From contig NZ_JAUDRZ010000003.1 of NCBI RefSeq assembly GCF_030380735.1, positions 1 through 64,000 of the forward strand: 64,000 nt of DNA, read 5' to 3'. The position numbers and the translations under genes are program-made. The DNA comes from Rhizobium sp. S152. Lineage in GTDB: Bacteria > Pseudomonadota > Alphaproteobacteria > Rhizobiales > Rhizobiaceae. How positions within the stretch are numbered: the stretch's first letter is position 1; each line of letters opens with the position of its first letter. Shown in pieces: positions 26,404 through 34,490 of the stretch. The notes under the pieces were generated by a model. The model was given only the letters and a program-made list of their open reading frames with translations. It made no database searches and had not been told where the DNA came from.

Positions 26404-26592
26404 CTATCGCGTTGCCTTTTTGAGGGCGCGCTCCGCCTCGAGCCTTAGCTTCCGGAGTCGATCCGTCTTTTCCTGCCTACGACACCGCTCTTCGTCAGCA
26501 GCTTCCTGCGCGACCGTGTTCGTACGCTCGACCGCGGCCGCGCGCTGGCCGACGGTCAAGGTTCGTCTGATCCTTGATACCATGATGTCCAT
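26404..26592 (-). CDS. Small charged hypothetical protein
   Basis: A 62-aa basic, helical protein (TLTVGQRAAAVERTNTVAQEAADEERCRRQEKTDRLRKLRLEAERAL) likely to form a coiled coil. The start is ATG 26592 or 26583, neither with a good ribosome site. The heptad-like pattern and lack of stops support it, but it could be spurious. Confidence 0.4.
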   Translation of the reverse strand: MDIMVSRIRRTLTVGQRAAAVERTNTVAQEAADEERCRRQEKTDRLRKLRLEAERALKKATR

Positions 26593-26993
26593 CTATGTAA
26601 GTTGTTACGTATATATGGTGACGAGACAGCGATTTAGCAACGCATGGCAGCCCTTCGCTCAGCACTTGGATCGACATCTTGCATCCCGCCCGGATCGATC
26701 TCATTTAGTGGTCACACCCCGTATCGATGACCGCCGCCGCGACACCCTTCTCCGTCGCGCGCAGTCGTCCGGGATGGATGAGGGCGCTCCCCGGCGACGG
26801 GTCGAGCGCCCTCATTATTTGGTGTCGCGTTGCAGCGTGAGTTCTGCGCGTCGTCGACACACCCGGCATCAAGCACTCGTGACCAAGCTGTTCGTTTCCA
26901 GCGCCGACGACTTCGCGCTGCCAGTGTATGAGCCAATGCCGGCGTAGTGCGGGAGCTGCCGATTGCAACAATCTCCGCCAAAAATAAACCGTT
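26593..26993. other. Intergenic stretch
   Basis: I see no supported gene; the frames here have no family features. It ends in an AT-rich block just before the EcfG-type promoter. Confidence 0.4.
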
Positions 26994-27018
26994 GGAACTT
27001 ATAGGTTTTATAGGTGTT
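26994..27018 (+). promoter_or_regulatory. EcfG-type stress promoter
   Basis: GGAAC (26994-26998), 16 bases, TGTT (27015-27018), 29 bases before the exported PepSY-like gene. Confidence 0.7.
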
Positions 27019-27047
27019 TCCGATCTGTCTAACAGGAGGAACCACCA

Positions 27048-27359
27048 ATGAAAAAAATCGTACTCGCTACAGCCGGTCTGCTCCTCGTTGCCACTGGTGC
27101 ATTCGCGCAAAGCGAAACGCCGAGCACGTCGCAGACGACACCGGCTGTCAACACCGAACACAATGCGGGAGCACCGGTCGCCGGCAAAAACAGCTTCACC
27201 GAAGATCAGGCGAAGTCCCGGATCGAGGAAGCCGGCTACAAGGACGTGGCCGGCCTGAAGCTCGATGACCAGGGCGTCTGGCGCGCGACGGCTTCGAAGG
27301 ATGGTAAGCCTGCAAAAGTCTCCCTGGACTTCCAGGGCAACGTCACGCTTGCCAAGTAA
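27048..27359 (+). CDS. Exported PepSY-like small protein
   Basis: A 103-aa periplasmic protein. The signal peptide is MKKIVLATAGLLLVATGAFA, cleaved near residue 20. A Ser/Thr/Pro-rich linker precedes a PepSY-like domain (FTEDQAKSRIEEAGYKDVAG, then DGKPAKVSLDFQGNV). AGGAGGAACCACCA precedes the ATG. Followed after 21 nt by the second stress paralog, with which it shares the EcfG promoter. Confidence 0.8.
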   Translation: MKKIVLATAGLLLVATGAFAQSETPSTSQTTPAVNTEHNAGAPVAGKNSFTEDQAKSRIEEAGYKDVAGLKLDDQGVWRATASKDGKPAKVSLDFQGNVTLAK

Positions 27360-27380
27360 AACGATAACGGAGGAATTCCC

Positions 27381-27995
27381 ATGAAGACCACGATCACCGG
27401 ATTGTACGACAGCTACGACGACGCCAGGGCCGCAGTGAAGGCGCTTGAGGATGCCGGCGTCTCGTCGGACGACATCAGCATCGTCACCAACAAGGCCAAT
27501 GGTGACGTCGATGTCGAAGGGCAGGGCAATCGGGCAGGTGAAGGGGCTGGTACCGGTGCAGGTGTCGGTGCCGTCGCCGGCGGCGCAGGAGGTCTCCTGA
27601 CTGGCCTTGGCATGCTTGCAATCCCTGGCGTCGGCCCGGTCGTCGCTGCCGGTTGGCTTGCAGCAGCCGCAGCCGGAGCTGTTGCGGGCGCCGTTGCCGG
27701 TGGAGCGGTCGGCGGTATCGTCGGCGCGATGATCGAATCCGGCGTACCGGAAGAAGACGCAAACTTCTACGCGGAGAGCGTTCGTCGCGGTGGCTCAGTG
27801 GTGACCGCGCGTGTGGACGATGACCGCCGCGCGTCTGCCGAAGCGATCCTCAACAACTCGCCGCGCGTGGACGTCGCCGCCCGTCGCGCGAGCTACACAG
27901 AACAGGGTTGGACGCGCTTCGACGAAGCTGCTGACCCCTACACGCCGGAACAGATCGCCGCCGAGCGCGACCGGTATCGCGTCAATCGTCTGTAA
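27381..27995 (+). CDS. General stress protein with Gly/Ala-rich hydrophobic centre
   Basis: A 204-aa protein with LYDSYDDARAAVKALEDAGVSSDDISIVTN at the N-terminus. A long Gly/Ala-rich hydrophobic middle follows (about residues 55-120, several AGAVAGA-type repeats) able to insert into or span a membrane. The C-terminal half is FYAESVRRGGSVVTARVDDDRRASAEAIL..ARRASYTEQGWTRF. It is a paralog of the product of 20342-21004. GGAGGAATTCCC precedes the ATG. Probably an envelope-associated stress protein. Confidence 0.82.
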   Translation: MKTTITGLYDSYDDARAAVKALEDAGVSSDDISIVTNKANGDVDVEGQGNRAGEGAGTGAGVGAVAGGAGGLLTGLGMLAIPGVGPVVAAGWLAAAAAGAVAGAVAGGAVGGIVGAMIESGVPEEDANFYAESVRRGGSVVTARVDDDRRASAEAILNNSPRVDVAARRASYTEQGWTRFDEAADPYTPEQIAAERDRYRVNRL

Positions 27996-28018
27996 TGCGC
28001 TTCAGCATGGATACTTCG

Positions 28019-28042
28019 AAAGCCCCGCCGTCGCGGGGCTTT
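28019..28042 (+). terminator. Rho-independent terminator
   Basis: AAAGCCCCGC (28019-28028), CGTC loop, GCGGGGCTTT (28033-28042) followed by TT. It ends the 27048-27995 unit. Confidence 0.85.
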
Positions 28043-28379
28043 TGCTTATGAAACGCTGGGACCTTTTGCTATTCCCCGCGCTGTCTTTACACTATCACCA
28101 AGATAACGAGATGCCGCCAGGCAGAAATCGACAGGACAACCCTGCTTCGAGCAACCCCAGCAGGACGGGTTGTTGATATCGAGGAAAGAGACGCGGGACC
28201 TACCAAGCGGAAACGGCCACGGAGGCCCGGCAAGGCTGTTGCGGCAAGCCTTCATCGTTTTCATCTATGGCTTGCTGCTTGCGCTTCTCGCATGGGAGTG
28301 GCAACGGCACGACGCAGGTCACCACACCGCCGGGTGCCGAAAAGACGCAGTGAGCCGCAGCATTTTTTGAAGATCGTTC
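28043..28379. other. Gene-poor stretch with a weak membrane-peptide frame
   Basis: A plus-strand frame from a TTG at 28170 encodes one hydrophobic helix (AFIVFIYGLLLALLAWEWQ) in 66 aa. No ribosome site or ATG supports it, so I do not call it a gene. Confidence 0.25.
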
Positions 28380-28404
28380 GGAACACGGGCGCTGGGTGGA
28401 AGTT
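28380..28404 (+). promoter_or_regulatory. EcfG-type stress promoter
   Basis: GGAAC (28380-28384), 16 bases, AGTT (28401-28404), 38 bases before a small Ser/Lys-rich reading frame. Confidence 0.65.
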
Positions 28405-28441
28405 CATTTTCAGAGATCATGAGGATCTCTCAAGGAGGAGA

Positions 28442-28614
28442 ATGACAATGCCTCCACAAGCACCGACACCTCTCATTCCAAGAGCGGCTCCAAGTCGACC
28501 AGCGGTAAGAGCGCATCGCCAACGACGAAGAGCGCAAGCTCGTCCGGCAAGCAGGGTGGTTCCCATGAGCAGCACGTCAAGGCCGGCGAGCAGAACCATA
28601 AGAACGCGAAGTGA
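28442..28614 (+). pseudogene. Small Ser/Lys-rich stress protein, frameshifted after codon 2
   Basis: AAGGAGGAGA stands before ATGACAATGCC. In the ATG frame the product is Arg/Pro-rich noise. One base later the frame from 28444 reads DNASTSTDTSHSKSGSKSTS and ends in SHEQHVKAGEQNHKNAK with a stop at 28614, a composition typical of small KGG/stress-type proteins. That frame has no start codon of its own after an in-frame stop. Inserting one A after ATGACA would join them (MTNASTSTD). Either a real single-base loss or a sequencing error. Confidence 0.6.
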
Positions 28615-28672
28615 CGGCGAATCCTTTGATGGCAATGTTGGACGGGCGCGGATCACTCCGCGCCCGATTGCA

Positions 28673-30823
28673 TCAGACGGTCGGCGGCGACGCCTTGCCG
28701 AGCTTCACAGACGGTTCGCGGCCCCAGACACGCAGCTTGCCTAGTTCCTCAATGAACGCTGAGACGTCTTTGCCCCCTGACAACTGAACCGTCCCCTCAT
28801 CAAGCTGCCCGGCGATGCCCGCTTTTTCCAGAAGAGGCAGGGAGGATTGGTCATAGCCTATATACTTGCAGTGCTGGAAGGCGTCGGCGACGAAGTCGCG
28901 GGCGGCCGCCTCCTTTACAAGATCGTCCATCGCCTGAAGTGACGTCAAAAGGACAACAGCGTCAAACAGCACGGACGGGCCGCCATCAATCATATGGTGC
29001 GCTTCGATGAAGCTCCCGTCGTCGGCCGTGACGCCGCCCACTTTGGGAGCAATCAATTCAACGACCGCCTTATCGGCGACGACTGCTTTGGTCACCGTCT
29101 TGAGAAGCTTCGCGTCGACGCCATCAGCGATCAGGACGCCAAGCTTGCGACCTTCGAAACGCATTGGTCCGCGTTCGACGATGCTGAGTGCGGGAGAGGG
29201 TTCCAGATCCTGACGCGTTGGCATTGCGGCGTCCGCGGCCGGCGGCATCTTCTGGATGCCGAGCTTCTGGGCGACAATCGCGGCGAGTGTCTTATCGATG
29301 TTTAGCAGGTGGGAGATCATCCGCTCCCGGATGGCCACCCTCTCGACCTTGCTGAGTTCGAAGGTGAGCGCCATGGCTATATGGCGCTGTTCCGCTCCGG
29401 TTTGGCTGATGTAAAACTGACGAGCTTGGCTGTAGTGATCGGCAAAGCTTTCCGGCCGCAACCGCACCTTCTGCCCCTGTTCCTCTGCCGGGAAGTGACG
29501 GTATCCATGAGAGGGCGACTCGCGCGGGCCCTCGCCATGAGAGTTAGGTTGATAGTTCGCTCGGCCAACAGGGTTGCGCATCGCCATGTGGCCGTCTTGC
29601 TGGAAGTTGTGCATGGGACACTTCGGCGCGTTGATCGGCAGGTGGGTGAAATTCGGGCCGCCAAGGCGCTTCAACTGCGTGTCGAGGTACGAGAAATTGC
29701 GACCCTGCAGCAGCGGGTCATTGCTGAAGTCGATGCCAGGCGGCACGTTTTGCGTCATGAAGGCGACCTGCTCAGTCTCGGCGAAGAAATTGTCCGGCAT
29801 GCGATCGAGCACCAAGCGGCCGATCGGACGTACCGGCAGGATTTCCTCCGGAATGATTTTCGTCGGGTCGAGGACATCGAAATCGAAGCTGTCCGCGAAG
29901 TCCTGATCGAAGAGCTGGACGGCGAGCTCCCATTCAGGGAAGTTGCCAGTTTGAATGGCGTTCCACAGATCGCGGCGGTGGAAGTCCGGGTCGGCGCCGT
30001 TGATCTTGACGGCTTCATTCCAGGCCACGGATTGAAGCCCCAGCTTCGGCTTCCAGTGGAATTTGACGAAGGTCGACTTGTCCTCGGCATTGACGAAGCG
30101 GAAGGTATGAACGCCAAAGCCCTCCATGAAGCGGAGCGACCGGGGGATCGTCCGGTCCGACATGATCCACATGACCATGTTCATGCTTTCCGGTGTCAGG
30201 CTGATGAAATCCCAGAAATTGTCATGCGCGGTCTGGGCCTGCGGAAAAGCCCGATCCGGCTCCTGCTTTGCCGCGTGGATAAGGTCGGGGAACTTGATCG
30301 CATCCTGGATGAAGAAGACCGGGATGTTGTTGCCGACGAGATCCCAGTTGCCTTCCTTCGTGTACATCTTCACGGCGAAACCACGGACGTCGCGCGCAAG
30401 GTCGGCGGAACCCTTGTTGCCGGCGACGGTCGAGAACCGCACGAAGACGGGCGTCTTCTCGCCCGCCCGCTGAAACACGTCCGCACGCGTGACGTCCGAC
30501 AAGGATTCATACGTTTCGAAGAAGCCATGGGCTCCGTAGCCGCGCGCGTGGACCACACGCTCAGGTATCCGCTCATGATCGAAATGAAAAATCTTCTCGC
30601 GGAAATGAAAATCATCGACGAGCAGAGGTCCGCGTGGACCGACGCGCAAAGAATTCTGATCGTCGGCCACGGGCGCGCCCTGCGACGTGGTAAGGACGGC
30701 CTGACCGTCTTCTGCAAACTGGTGAAGTTCTCCTCCGGTGCCACGGTGAAGCTGCTGGTCGTGAATCTTCACGCTGTCGCCAGACGAGGTCGTGGATGCG
30801 GATTTTGCTGGGCGTTTGGCCAT
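28673..30823 (-). CDS. katE: Large-subunit (clade 2) monofunctional catalase, HPII type
   Basis: A 716-aa heme catalase. The active-site block is [20 protein letters not shown] with the catalytic histidine, the distal asparagine is in [14 protein letters not shown] and the proximal heme tyrosine in [14 protein letters not shown]. Residues from about 570 form the extra C-terminal flavodoxin/DJ-1-like domain of large catalases ([17 protein letters not shown]). Its length fits HPII (about 750). The ATG at 30823 has AAGGGGAC 8 nt upstream; the frame extending to 31099 overlaps the DJ-1/PfpI gene. Protects against peroxide in stationary or stress phase. Confidence 0.94.
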   Translation of the reverse strand: MAKRPAKSASTTSSGDSVKIHDQQLHRGTGGELHQFAEDGQAVLTTSQGAPVADDQNSLRVGPRGPLLVDDFHFREKIFHFDHERIPERVVHARGYGAHGFFETYESLSDVTRADVFQRAGEKTPVFVRFSTVAGNKGSADLARDVRGFAVKMYTKEGNWDLVGNNIPVFFIQDAIKFPDLIHAAKQEPDRAFPQAQTAHDNFWDFISLTPESMNMVMWIMSDRTIPRSLRFMEGFGVHTFRFVNAEDKSTFVKFHWKPKLGLQSVAWNEAVKINGADPDFHRRDLWNAIQTGNFPEWELAVQLFDQDFADSFDFDVLDPTKIIPEEILPVRPIGRLVLDRMPDNFFAETEQVAFMTQNVPPGIDFSNDPLLQGRNFSYLDTQLKRLGGPNFTHLPINAPKCPMHNFQQDGHMAMRNPVGRANYQPNSHGEGPRESPSHGYRHFPAEEQGQKVRLRPESFADHYSQARQFYISQTGAEQRHIAMALTFELSKVERVAIRERMISHLLNIDKTLAAIVAQKLGIQKMPPAADAAMPTRQDLEPSPALSIVERGPMRFEGRKLGVLIADGVDAKLLKTVTKAVVADKAVVELIAPKVGGVTADDGSFIEAHHMIDGGPSVLFDAVVLLTSLQAMDDLVKEAAARDFVADAFQHCKYIGYDQSSLPLLEKAGIAGQLDEGTVQLSGGKDVSAFIEELGKLRVWGREPSVKLGKASPPTV

Positions 30824-30873
30824 CTTGATGTCCCCTTGATGCCGGACGCCTGCGAAGCGCCCGGCGAAGCAAT

Positions 30874-31443
30874 TTAAGCGCTGCGGGCCTGTGCCGCGTG
30901 CCGTCCTTCGGCGAACTCCTCTACGATCTTTGCGCAGAACGCAGGCAGGTCGGTAGGATTGCGACTGGTCACGAGGCCCTTGTCGGTGACGACTTCCTCG
31001 TCCACCCAGATTCCGCCGGCGTTGCGGATGTCGGTAGACACGGTCGGATAGGAGGTTAGAGTGCGACCTTTGACGACGCCGGCTTCCACAAGTACCCACG
31101 GACCGTGGCAGATCACGCCGACTGGCTTCTCCTGGGCGAAGAAATCGTGAACGAACGATACGACCTTGTCATCGCCCCGCAGCTTGTCCGCGCCAACGCT
31201 TCCGCCGGGAATGACCAAACCGTCGAAGTCCGCAGCCGACACCTCGCCAATTGCCTTGTCGACGGAAAACTTCGACCCAGGATCGAGGTCATGATTGACG
31301 GCCTGTGCCTCGCCGGGCTGTAAGCCCACGACGACTACGGTCGCGCCAGCATCTTCGACGGCCTTTTTCGGTTGAACGAACTCTGGCTCTTCAGTGCCGC
31401 GTGGAGCGATAAGGATCGCGATCGTCTTACCTTGCAAACTCAT
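30874..31443 (-). CDS. DJ-1/PfpI-family protein
   Basis: A 189-aa stress protein of the PfpI/YhbO class. The nucleophile cysteine is in [15 protein letters not shown] and the Glu partner in GTEEPEF. Related proteins act as chaperones or deglycases of glyoxal adducts. CAGGAGAAT precedes the ATG. It lies 50 nt upstream of the catalase gene on the same strand, a common stress pairing, and resembles the C-terminal domain of that catalase. Confidence 0.9.
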   Translation of the reverse strand: MSLQGKTIAILIAPRGTEEPEFVQPKKAVEDAGATVVVVGLQPGEAQAVNHDLDPGSKFSVDKAIGEVSAADFDGLVIPGGSVGADKLRGDDKVVSFVHDFFAQEKPVGVICHGPWVLVEAGVVKGRTLTSYPTVSTDIRNAGGIWVDEEVVTDKGLVTSRNPTDLPAFCAKIVEEFAEGRHAAQARSA

Positions 31444-31483
31444 AGCTATTCTCCTGTAGTTTTGCCGAAGTGGGATTGGTCGG

Positions 31484-31606
31484 TCACTTGTTCAGATCGG
31501 TCGCCATCTGAAGATGATGCTCGAGGGCGGGGCGCGTCGTAGCGGCCCAAGCCTTTAGATCGGGGTTGTCTCCTCCATCGCTGTACCGCTTGAACAGGTC
31601 AACCGT
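31484..31606 (-). pseudogene. C-terminal remnant of a DUF4142 protein
   Basis: The frame bounded by an in-frame stop at 31609-31607 encodes 40 residues, DLFKRYSDGGDNPDLKAWA then TRPALEHHLQMATDLNK. This matches the last helix pair of DUF4142 exported proteins. No start codon or N-terminal half exists, so it is a truncated relic just upstream of the DJ-1/PfpI gene. A GGAAC-N17-TGTT sequence in this stretch (minus strand 31618-31593) might still serve the PfpI-catalase unit, but the spacing is one base long. Confidence 0.6.
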
Positions 31607-31668
31607 TCAGCGGGTTCCGTATCCCCAACCTACGTGGAGCTTGAATGTTCCGGTGTTGATCGGTGCGT

Positions 31669-31693
31669 GGAACTCTGTCCCCGTCCCCGTGTT
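31669..31693 (+). promoter_or_regulatory. EcfG-type stress promoter
   Basis: GGAAC (31669-31673), 16 bases, TGTT (31690-31693), 94 bases before the NmrA-like gene and 27 before a small leader frame. Confidence 0.6.
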
Positions 31694-31719
31694 GTGTGGA
31701 CACACTCAGGGAGGTTTGG

Positions 31720-31797
31720 ATGGGCGACGATAAGAGCTCGACAAGAACGTGCAGGCTCAGGAGGAAATCCGGAAGAAGGGAATGGCATGATGACTGA
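31720..31797 (+). other. Possible 25-codon leader ORF
   Basis: GGGAGG lies 5 nt before an ATG at 31720. The frame is 25 codons long and its stop overlaps the start of the NmrA-like gene. The neighbouring frame reads ELDKNVQAQEEIRKKGMA and also stops at the NmrA start, as if one base had been lost after codon 5. It may be a coupled leader peptide or a broken small gene. Confidence 0.3.
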
Positions 31798-32656
31798 GTT
31801 CGACTACGTTGTCCTAGGCGCCTCCGGTCACATTGGCAGTGTCGTTTTCACGGAGTTGCGGAAGATCGGCGCGTCTGCCCTCGCGGTGGTGCACAGCCAG
31901 CAGGAAGCAGACGAAATCGTCGCTGCTGGGGGCGATGCGAGTGTAGTTGATATTTGCGATGCCGACGCGCTGAGGGTCGCGCTCGCGTCTGCCAGAAGAG
32001 CCTTCCTGTTAAATCCACCGGCCGACCCGAAGAAAGATACCGATGCTGTCGAGACCCGGACGGCGCAAAGCATTGCCGCGGCCCTGAGGGGGACATCTCT
32101 GCAGAAGGTTCTGGTCGTCTCGACCTACGGTGCCCAGCCAGGTGAAAAGATCGGCGATCTTTCGGTGCTCTTCGACTTCGAGCGCATGATCGAGGTCACG
32201 AGCGTACCAGCGGCAATCAATCGTGGTGCATACTACTTCACCAATCTCGATCCACTGCTCGAGCCTGCGCGAGAGGGAACAATCACGAGCCCGTTCCCAC
32301 CAGACCTCGTCCTTCCGATGGTGTCGCCCATTGATCTCGGCAAGGCGGCCGTCGAGCGACTGACGTCGCCGATCGAGGATATCGGGATTCGATACGTCGA
32401 GGGGCCTGCACGCTATACCTTCGCGGACGTCGCGACCGCATTTTCCGACGTACTAGGCCATGCGGTGCTGCTGAAGACGATCCCGGAGACCGCCATCGAG
32501 CGGAATTATAAAGATCTCGGTTTTTCCCGCGCTGCTGCCAACTCTTTTACGCGCATGACGAAGACGAGCATCGAAAGTCCGCAGCTCCCGGAGTCTCCAA
32601 TTCAGGGAAGCGTTTCCCTGGAGGATCACATCACGCAGATCGCATCGACTAAATGA
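31787..32656 (+). CDS. NmrA-like NAD(P)-binding protein
   Basis: A 289-aa atypical short-chain dehydrogenase. The nucleotide-binding loop VVLGASGHIGSVV is at residues 8-20 and the sequence lacks a canonical YxxxK pair (STYGAQPGEK at that place). This is typical of NmrA/quinone-reductase-2-like redox sensors. The start is ATG 31787 (a second ATG follows at once) with AAGG upstream; longer frames to 31634 cross the promoter. Expressed from an EcfG-type promoter. Confidence 0.85.
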   Translation: MMTEFDYVVLGASGHIGSVVFTELRKIGASALAVVHSQQEADEIVAAGGDASVVDICDADALRVALASARRAFLLNPPADPKKDTDAVETRTAQSIAAALRGTSLQKVLVVSTYGAQPGEKIGDLSVLFDFERMIEVTSVPAAINRGAYYFTNLDPLLEPAREGTITSPFPPDLVLPMVSPIDLGKAAVERLTSPIEDIGIRYVEGPARYTFADVATAFSDVLGHAVLLKTIPETAIERNYKDLGFSRAAANSFTRMTKTSIESPQLPESPIQGSVSLEDHITQIASTK

Positions 32657-32999
32657 GCACGTAGGCCTTAACAGTCCGACTGGTGGAAATCCACTTTTCG
32701 ACGTCGTCCCGGAGAGAAGAAGATCATGCGAAGGACTGAGCTGGGTCGAGCGCGAGTGTAATCTACCGTACGGAGGTATACGGACGACAGCGGTCGAATA
32801 TATAATGACACCGTATCAAGTGTGCCAAACTCATCCCCATGTCGGCCGAAATCCGCTGATCGAGCGACGCAAACGAGGTAGGCCGTACGGTCTCTTTCGT
32901 TCGGGCATTGTCCGGCCCTCGTTCCTTGCCTTCCGGCAATCTCTTCATATCTTTCGATAATATGCGTCTTTCGGGCGTCCAACTGCTTAGGAACCGACT
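32657..32999. other. Intergenic region before the KaiC-like gene
   Basis: No supported gene. The stretch is relatively AT-rich near 32790-32960 and must hold the promoter of the KaiC-kinase pair; no EcfG or sigma-54 motif is seen. Confidence 0.4.
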
Positions 33000-34490
33000 T
33001 TGCCAGCAACGATTTCATCCGGAAACATCGGCCTCGATATCATACTGAAGGGTGGCCTGCCTTCGCGGCGTCTTTATCTTGTCGAGGGAGCGCCGGGGTC
33101 GGGCAAGACGACGCTGGCGTTGCAGTTTCTGCGAGAGGGCGTACGCAGAGGTGAGCGAGCGCTTTATATAACGCTGTCCGAAACCGAAGAGGAGCTTTCC
33201 GCGGTCGCGAGCTCCCACGGCTGGGACATCAACGAGTTCGATATCTTCGAATTCAACTCCGCGGCGGATATTTTTGGTGAAGGACGCGACCAGTCGATCC
33301 TGCATCCATGGGAAATGGAACTCAGCGAGACGATCCGGCTGATCCAGGATGAGGTCGAGCGTGTCAAGCCGAAGCGGGTGGTCTTCGATAGCCTTTCGGA
33401 GATGCGCCTACTCGCTCAGGATCCGCTGCGCTATCGCCGGCAGGTCTTGGCACTGAAGCAGTTCTTCTCGGGGCGGGACACCACGGTTCTCCTGATTGAC
33501 GACATGACCGGCAATGCAGACGAGCGGGATGCGCATCTTCACAGTCTTTGCCACGGCGTCATCACCCTGGAGCGCCTGACGCTCGATTTCGGCGCGGCCC
33601 GCCGCCGGATGCAGGTTCAGAAGCTGCGGGGCGTCGATTTCACCGCAGGTTATCACGATTTCACCATCAAGACGGGCGGCCTGGAAGTCTATCCGCGCCT
33701 TATCGCAGCCGCTCATCACGTGGATTTCTCGGGGGAGGCGACGGCGAGCGGTGTCGAAGAGCTGGATCGTCTTCTCGGCGGCGGTCCGCGAAGGGGCACG
33801 AGCACGCTCGTGACGGGACCGGCCGGCTGCGGCAAGACAACGATTGCGTTGCAATATCTTTTCGCGGCCTGTGAGCGAGGCGAGCCTTGCATCGTCTATG
33901 AATTTGACGAACGGATCGGCACGCTACTCGCCCGCGCCAAGGCGTTCAGCCTCGACTTGCAACCCTTCATCGAGAGTGGCTTGCTCGTCGTCGAACAAAT
34001 AGACCCGGCGGAAATTTCTCCCGGCGAGTTCGCGGCCCGCGTGCGCGGTGAGGTCGAGGCCAGGGGTGCACGGATGGTGGTGATCGACAGCCTGAACGGC
34101 TATATGGCCGCGATGCCTCAGGAACAGCATTTGATCCTCCAGATGCACGAGCTACTCTCCTATCTCAGCCAAACGGGCGTCGTGACCTTCCTGATCAATC
34201 CGCAGAACGGTCTCGTGGGAAGCATGTCGACCAGTCTGAATGTCTCCTACATTGCAGATACCGTGGTGCTACTCCGCTTCTTCGAGGCCGAAGGACGTGT
34301 AAGGAAGGCAATATCCGTGTTGAAGAATCGCGGTGGGGCACACGAGGATACCATCCGCGAAGTGCGCATCGACAGCGGCGGCATCCGTGTCGGCGAGCCG
34401 CTCTCGCGGTTCAGGGGAATTCTGACGGGAACGCCTGAATATCTGGGCGCCCGCGACCCGCTAATGGAAGATCGTGATAGTGATAGCTGA
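33000..34490 (+). CDS. KaiC-like double RecA/RAD55 ATPase
   Basis: A 496-aa protein with two KaiC domains, close to the 519 of clock KaiC. Walker A motifs are GAPGSGKT (30-37) and GPAGCGKT (273-280). Acidic pairs follow in LSETEEEL and YEFDER, and Walker B segments in RVVFDSLSEM and MVVIDSLNGY. At the KaiC phosphorylation site (Ser-Thr in cyanobacteria) this protein has Ser416-Tyr417 (NVSYIADTVVLL). Start is TTG 33000 with AGGAA 5 nt upstream; no in-frame ATG fits. Its 3' end overlaps the histidine kinase gene by 17 nt. No kaiA or kaiB is present, so a light/stress timing or signalling switch with the kinase is more likely than a full clock. Confidence 0.9.
   Translation: MPATISSGNIGLDIILKGGLPSRRLYLVEGAPGSGKTTLALQFLREGVRRGERALYITLSETEEELSAVASSHGWDINEFDIFEFNSAADIFGEGRDQSILHPWEMELSETIRLIQDEVERVKPKRVVFDSLSEMRLLAQDPLRYRRQVLALKQFFSGRDTTVLLIDDMTGNADERDAHLHSLCHGVITLERLTLDFGAARRRMQVQKLRGVDFTAGYHDFTIKTGGLEVYPRLIAAAHHVDFSGEATASGVEELDRLLGGGPRRGTSTLVTGPAGCGKTTIALQYLFAACERGEPCIVYEFDERIGTLLARAKAFSLDLQPFIESGLLVVEQIDPAEISPGEFAARVRGEVEARGARMVVIDSLNGYMAAMPQEQHLILQMHELLSYLSQTGVVTFLINPQNGLVGSMSTSLNVSYIADTVVLLRFFEAEGRVRKAISVLKNRGGAHEDTIREVRIDSGGIRVGEPLSRFRGILTGTPEYLGARDPLMEDRDSDS

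Noticed and set aside
28170..28370. 66-aa frame with one hydrophobic helix
   Set aside because: Only a TTG start, no ribosome site, composition otherwise random.
29309..30877. 522-aa plus-strand frame opposite the catalase gene
   Set aside because: Long only because of GC-rich codon bias; the minus strand has complete catalase signatures and a good ribosome site.
31593..31618. Minus-strand GGAAC-N17-TGTT as EcfG promoter of the PfpI-catalase unit
   Set aside because: Spacing is one base longer than in the other six sites and it lies in a decayed coding sequence; not listed as a feature, though it could still work.
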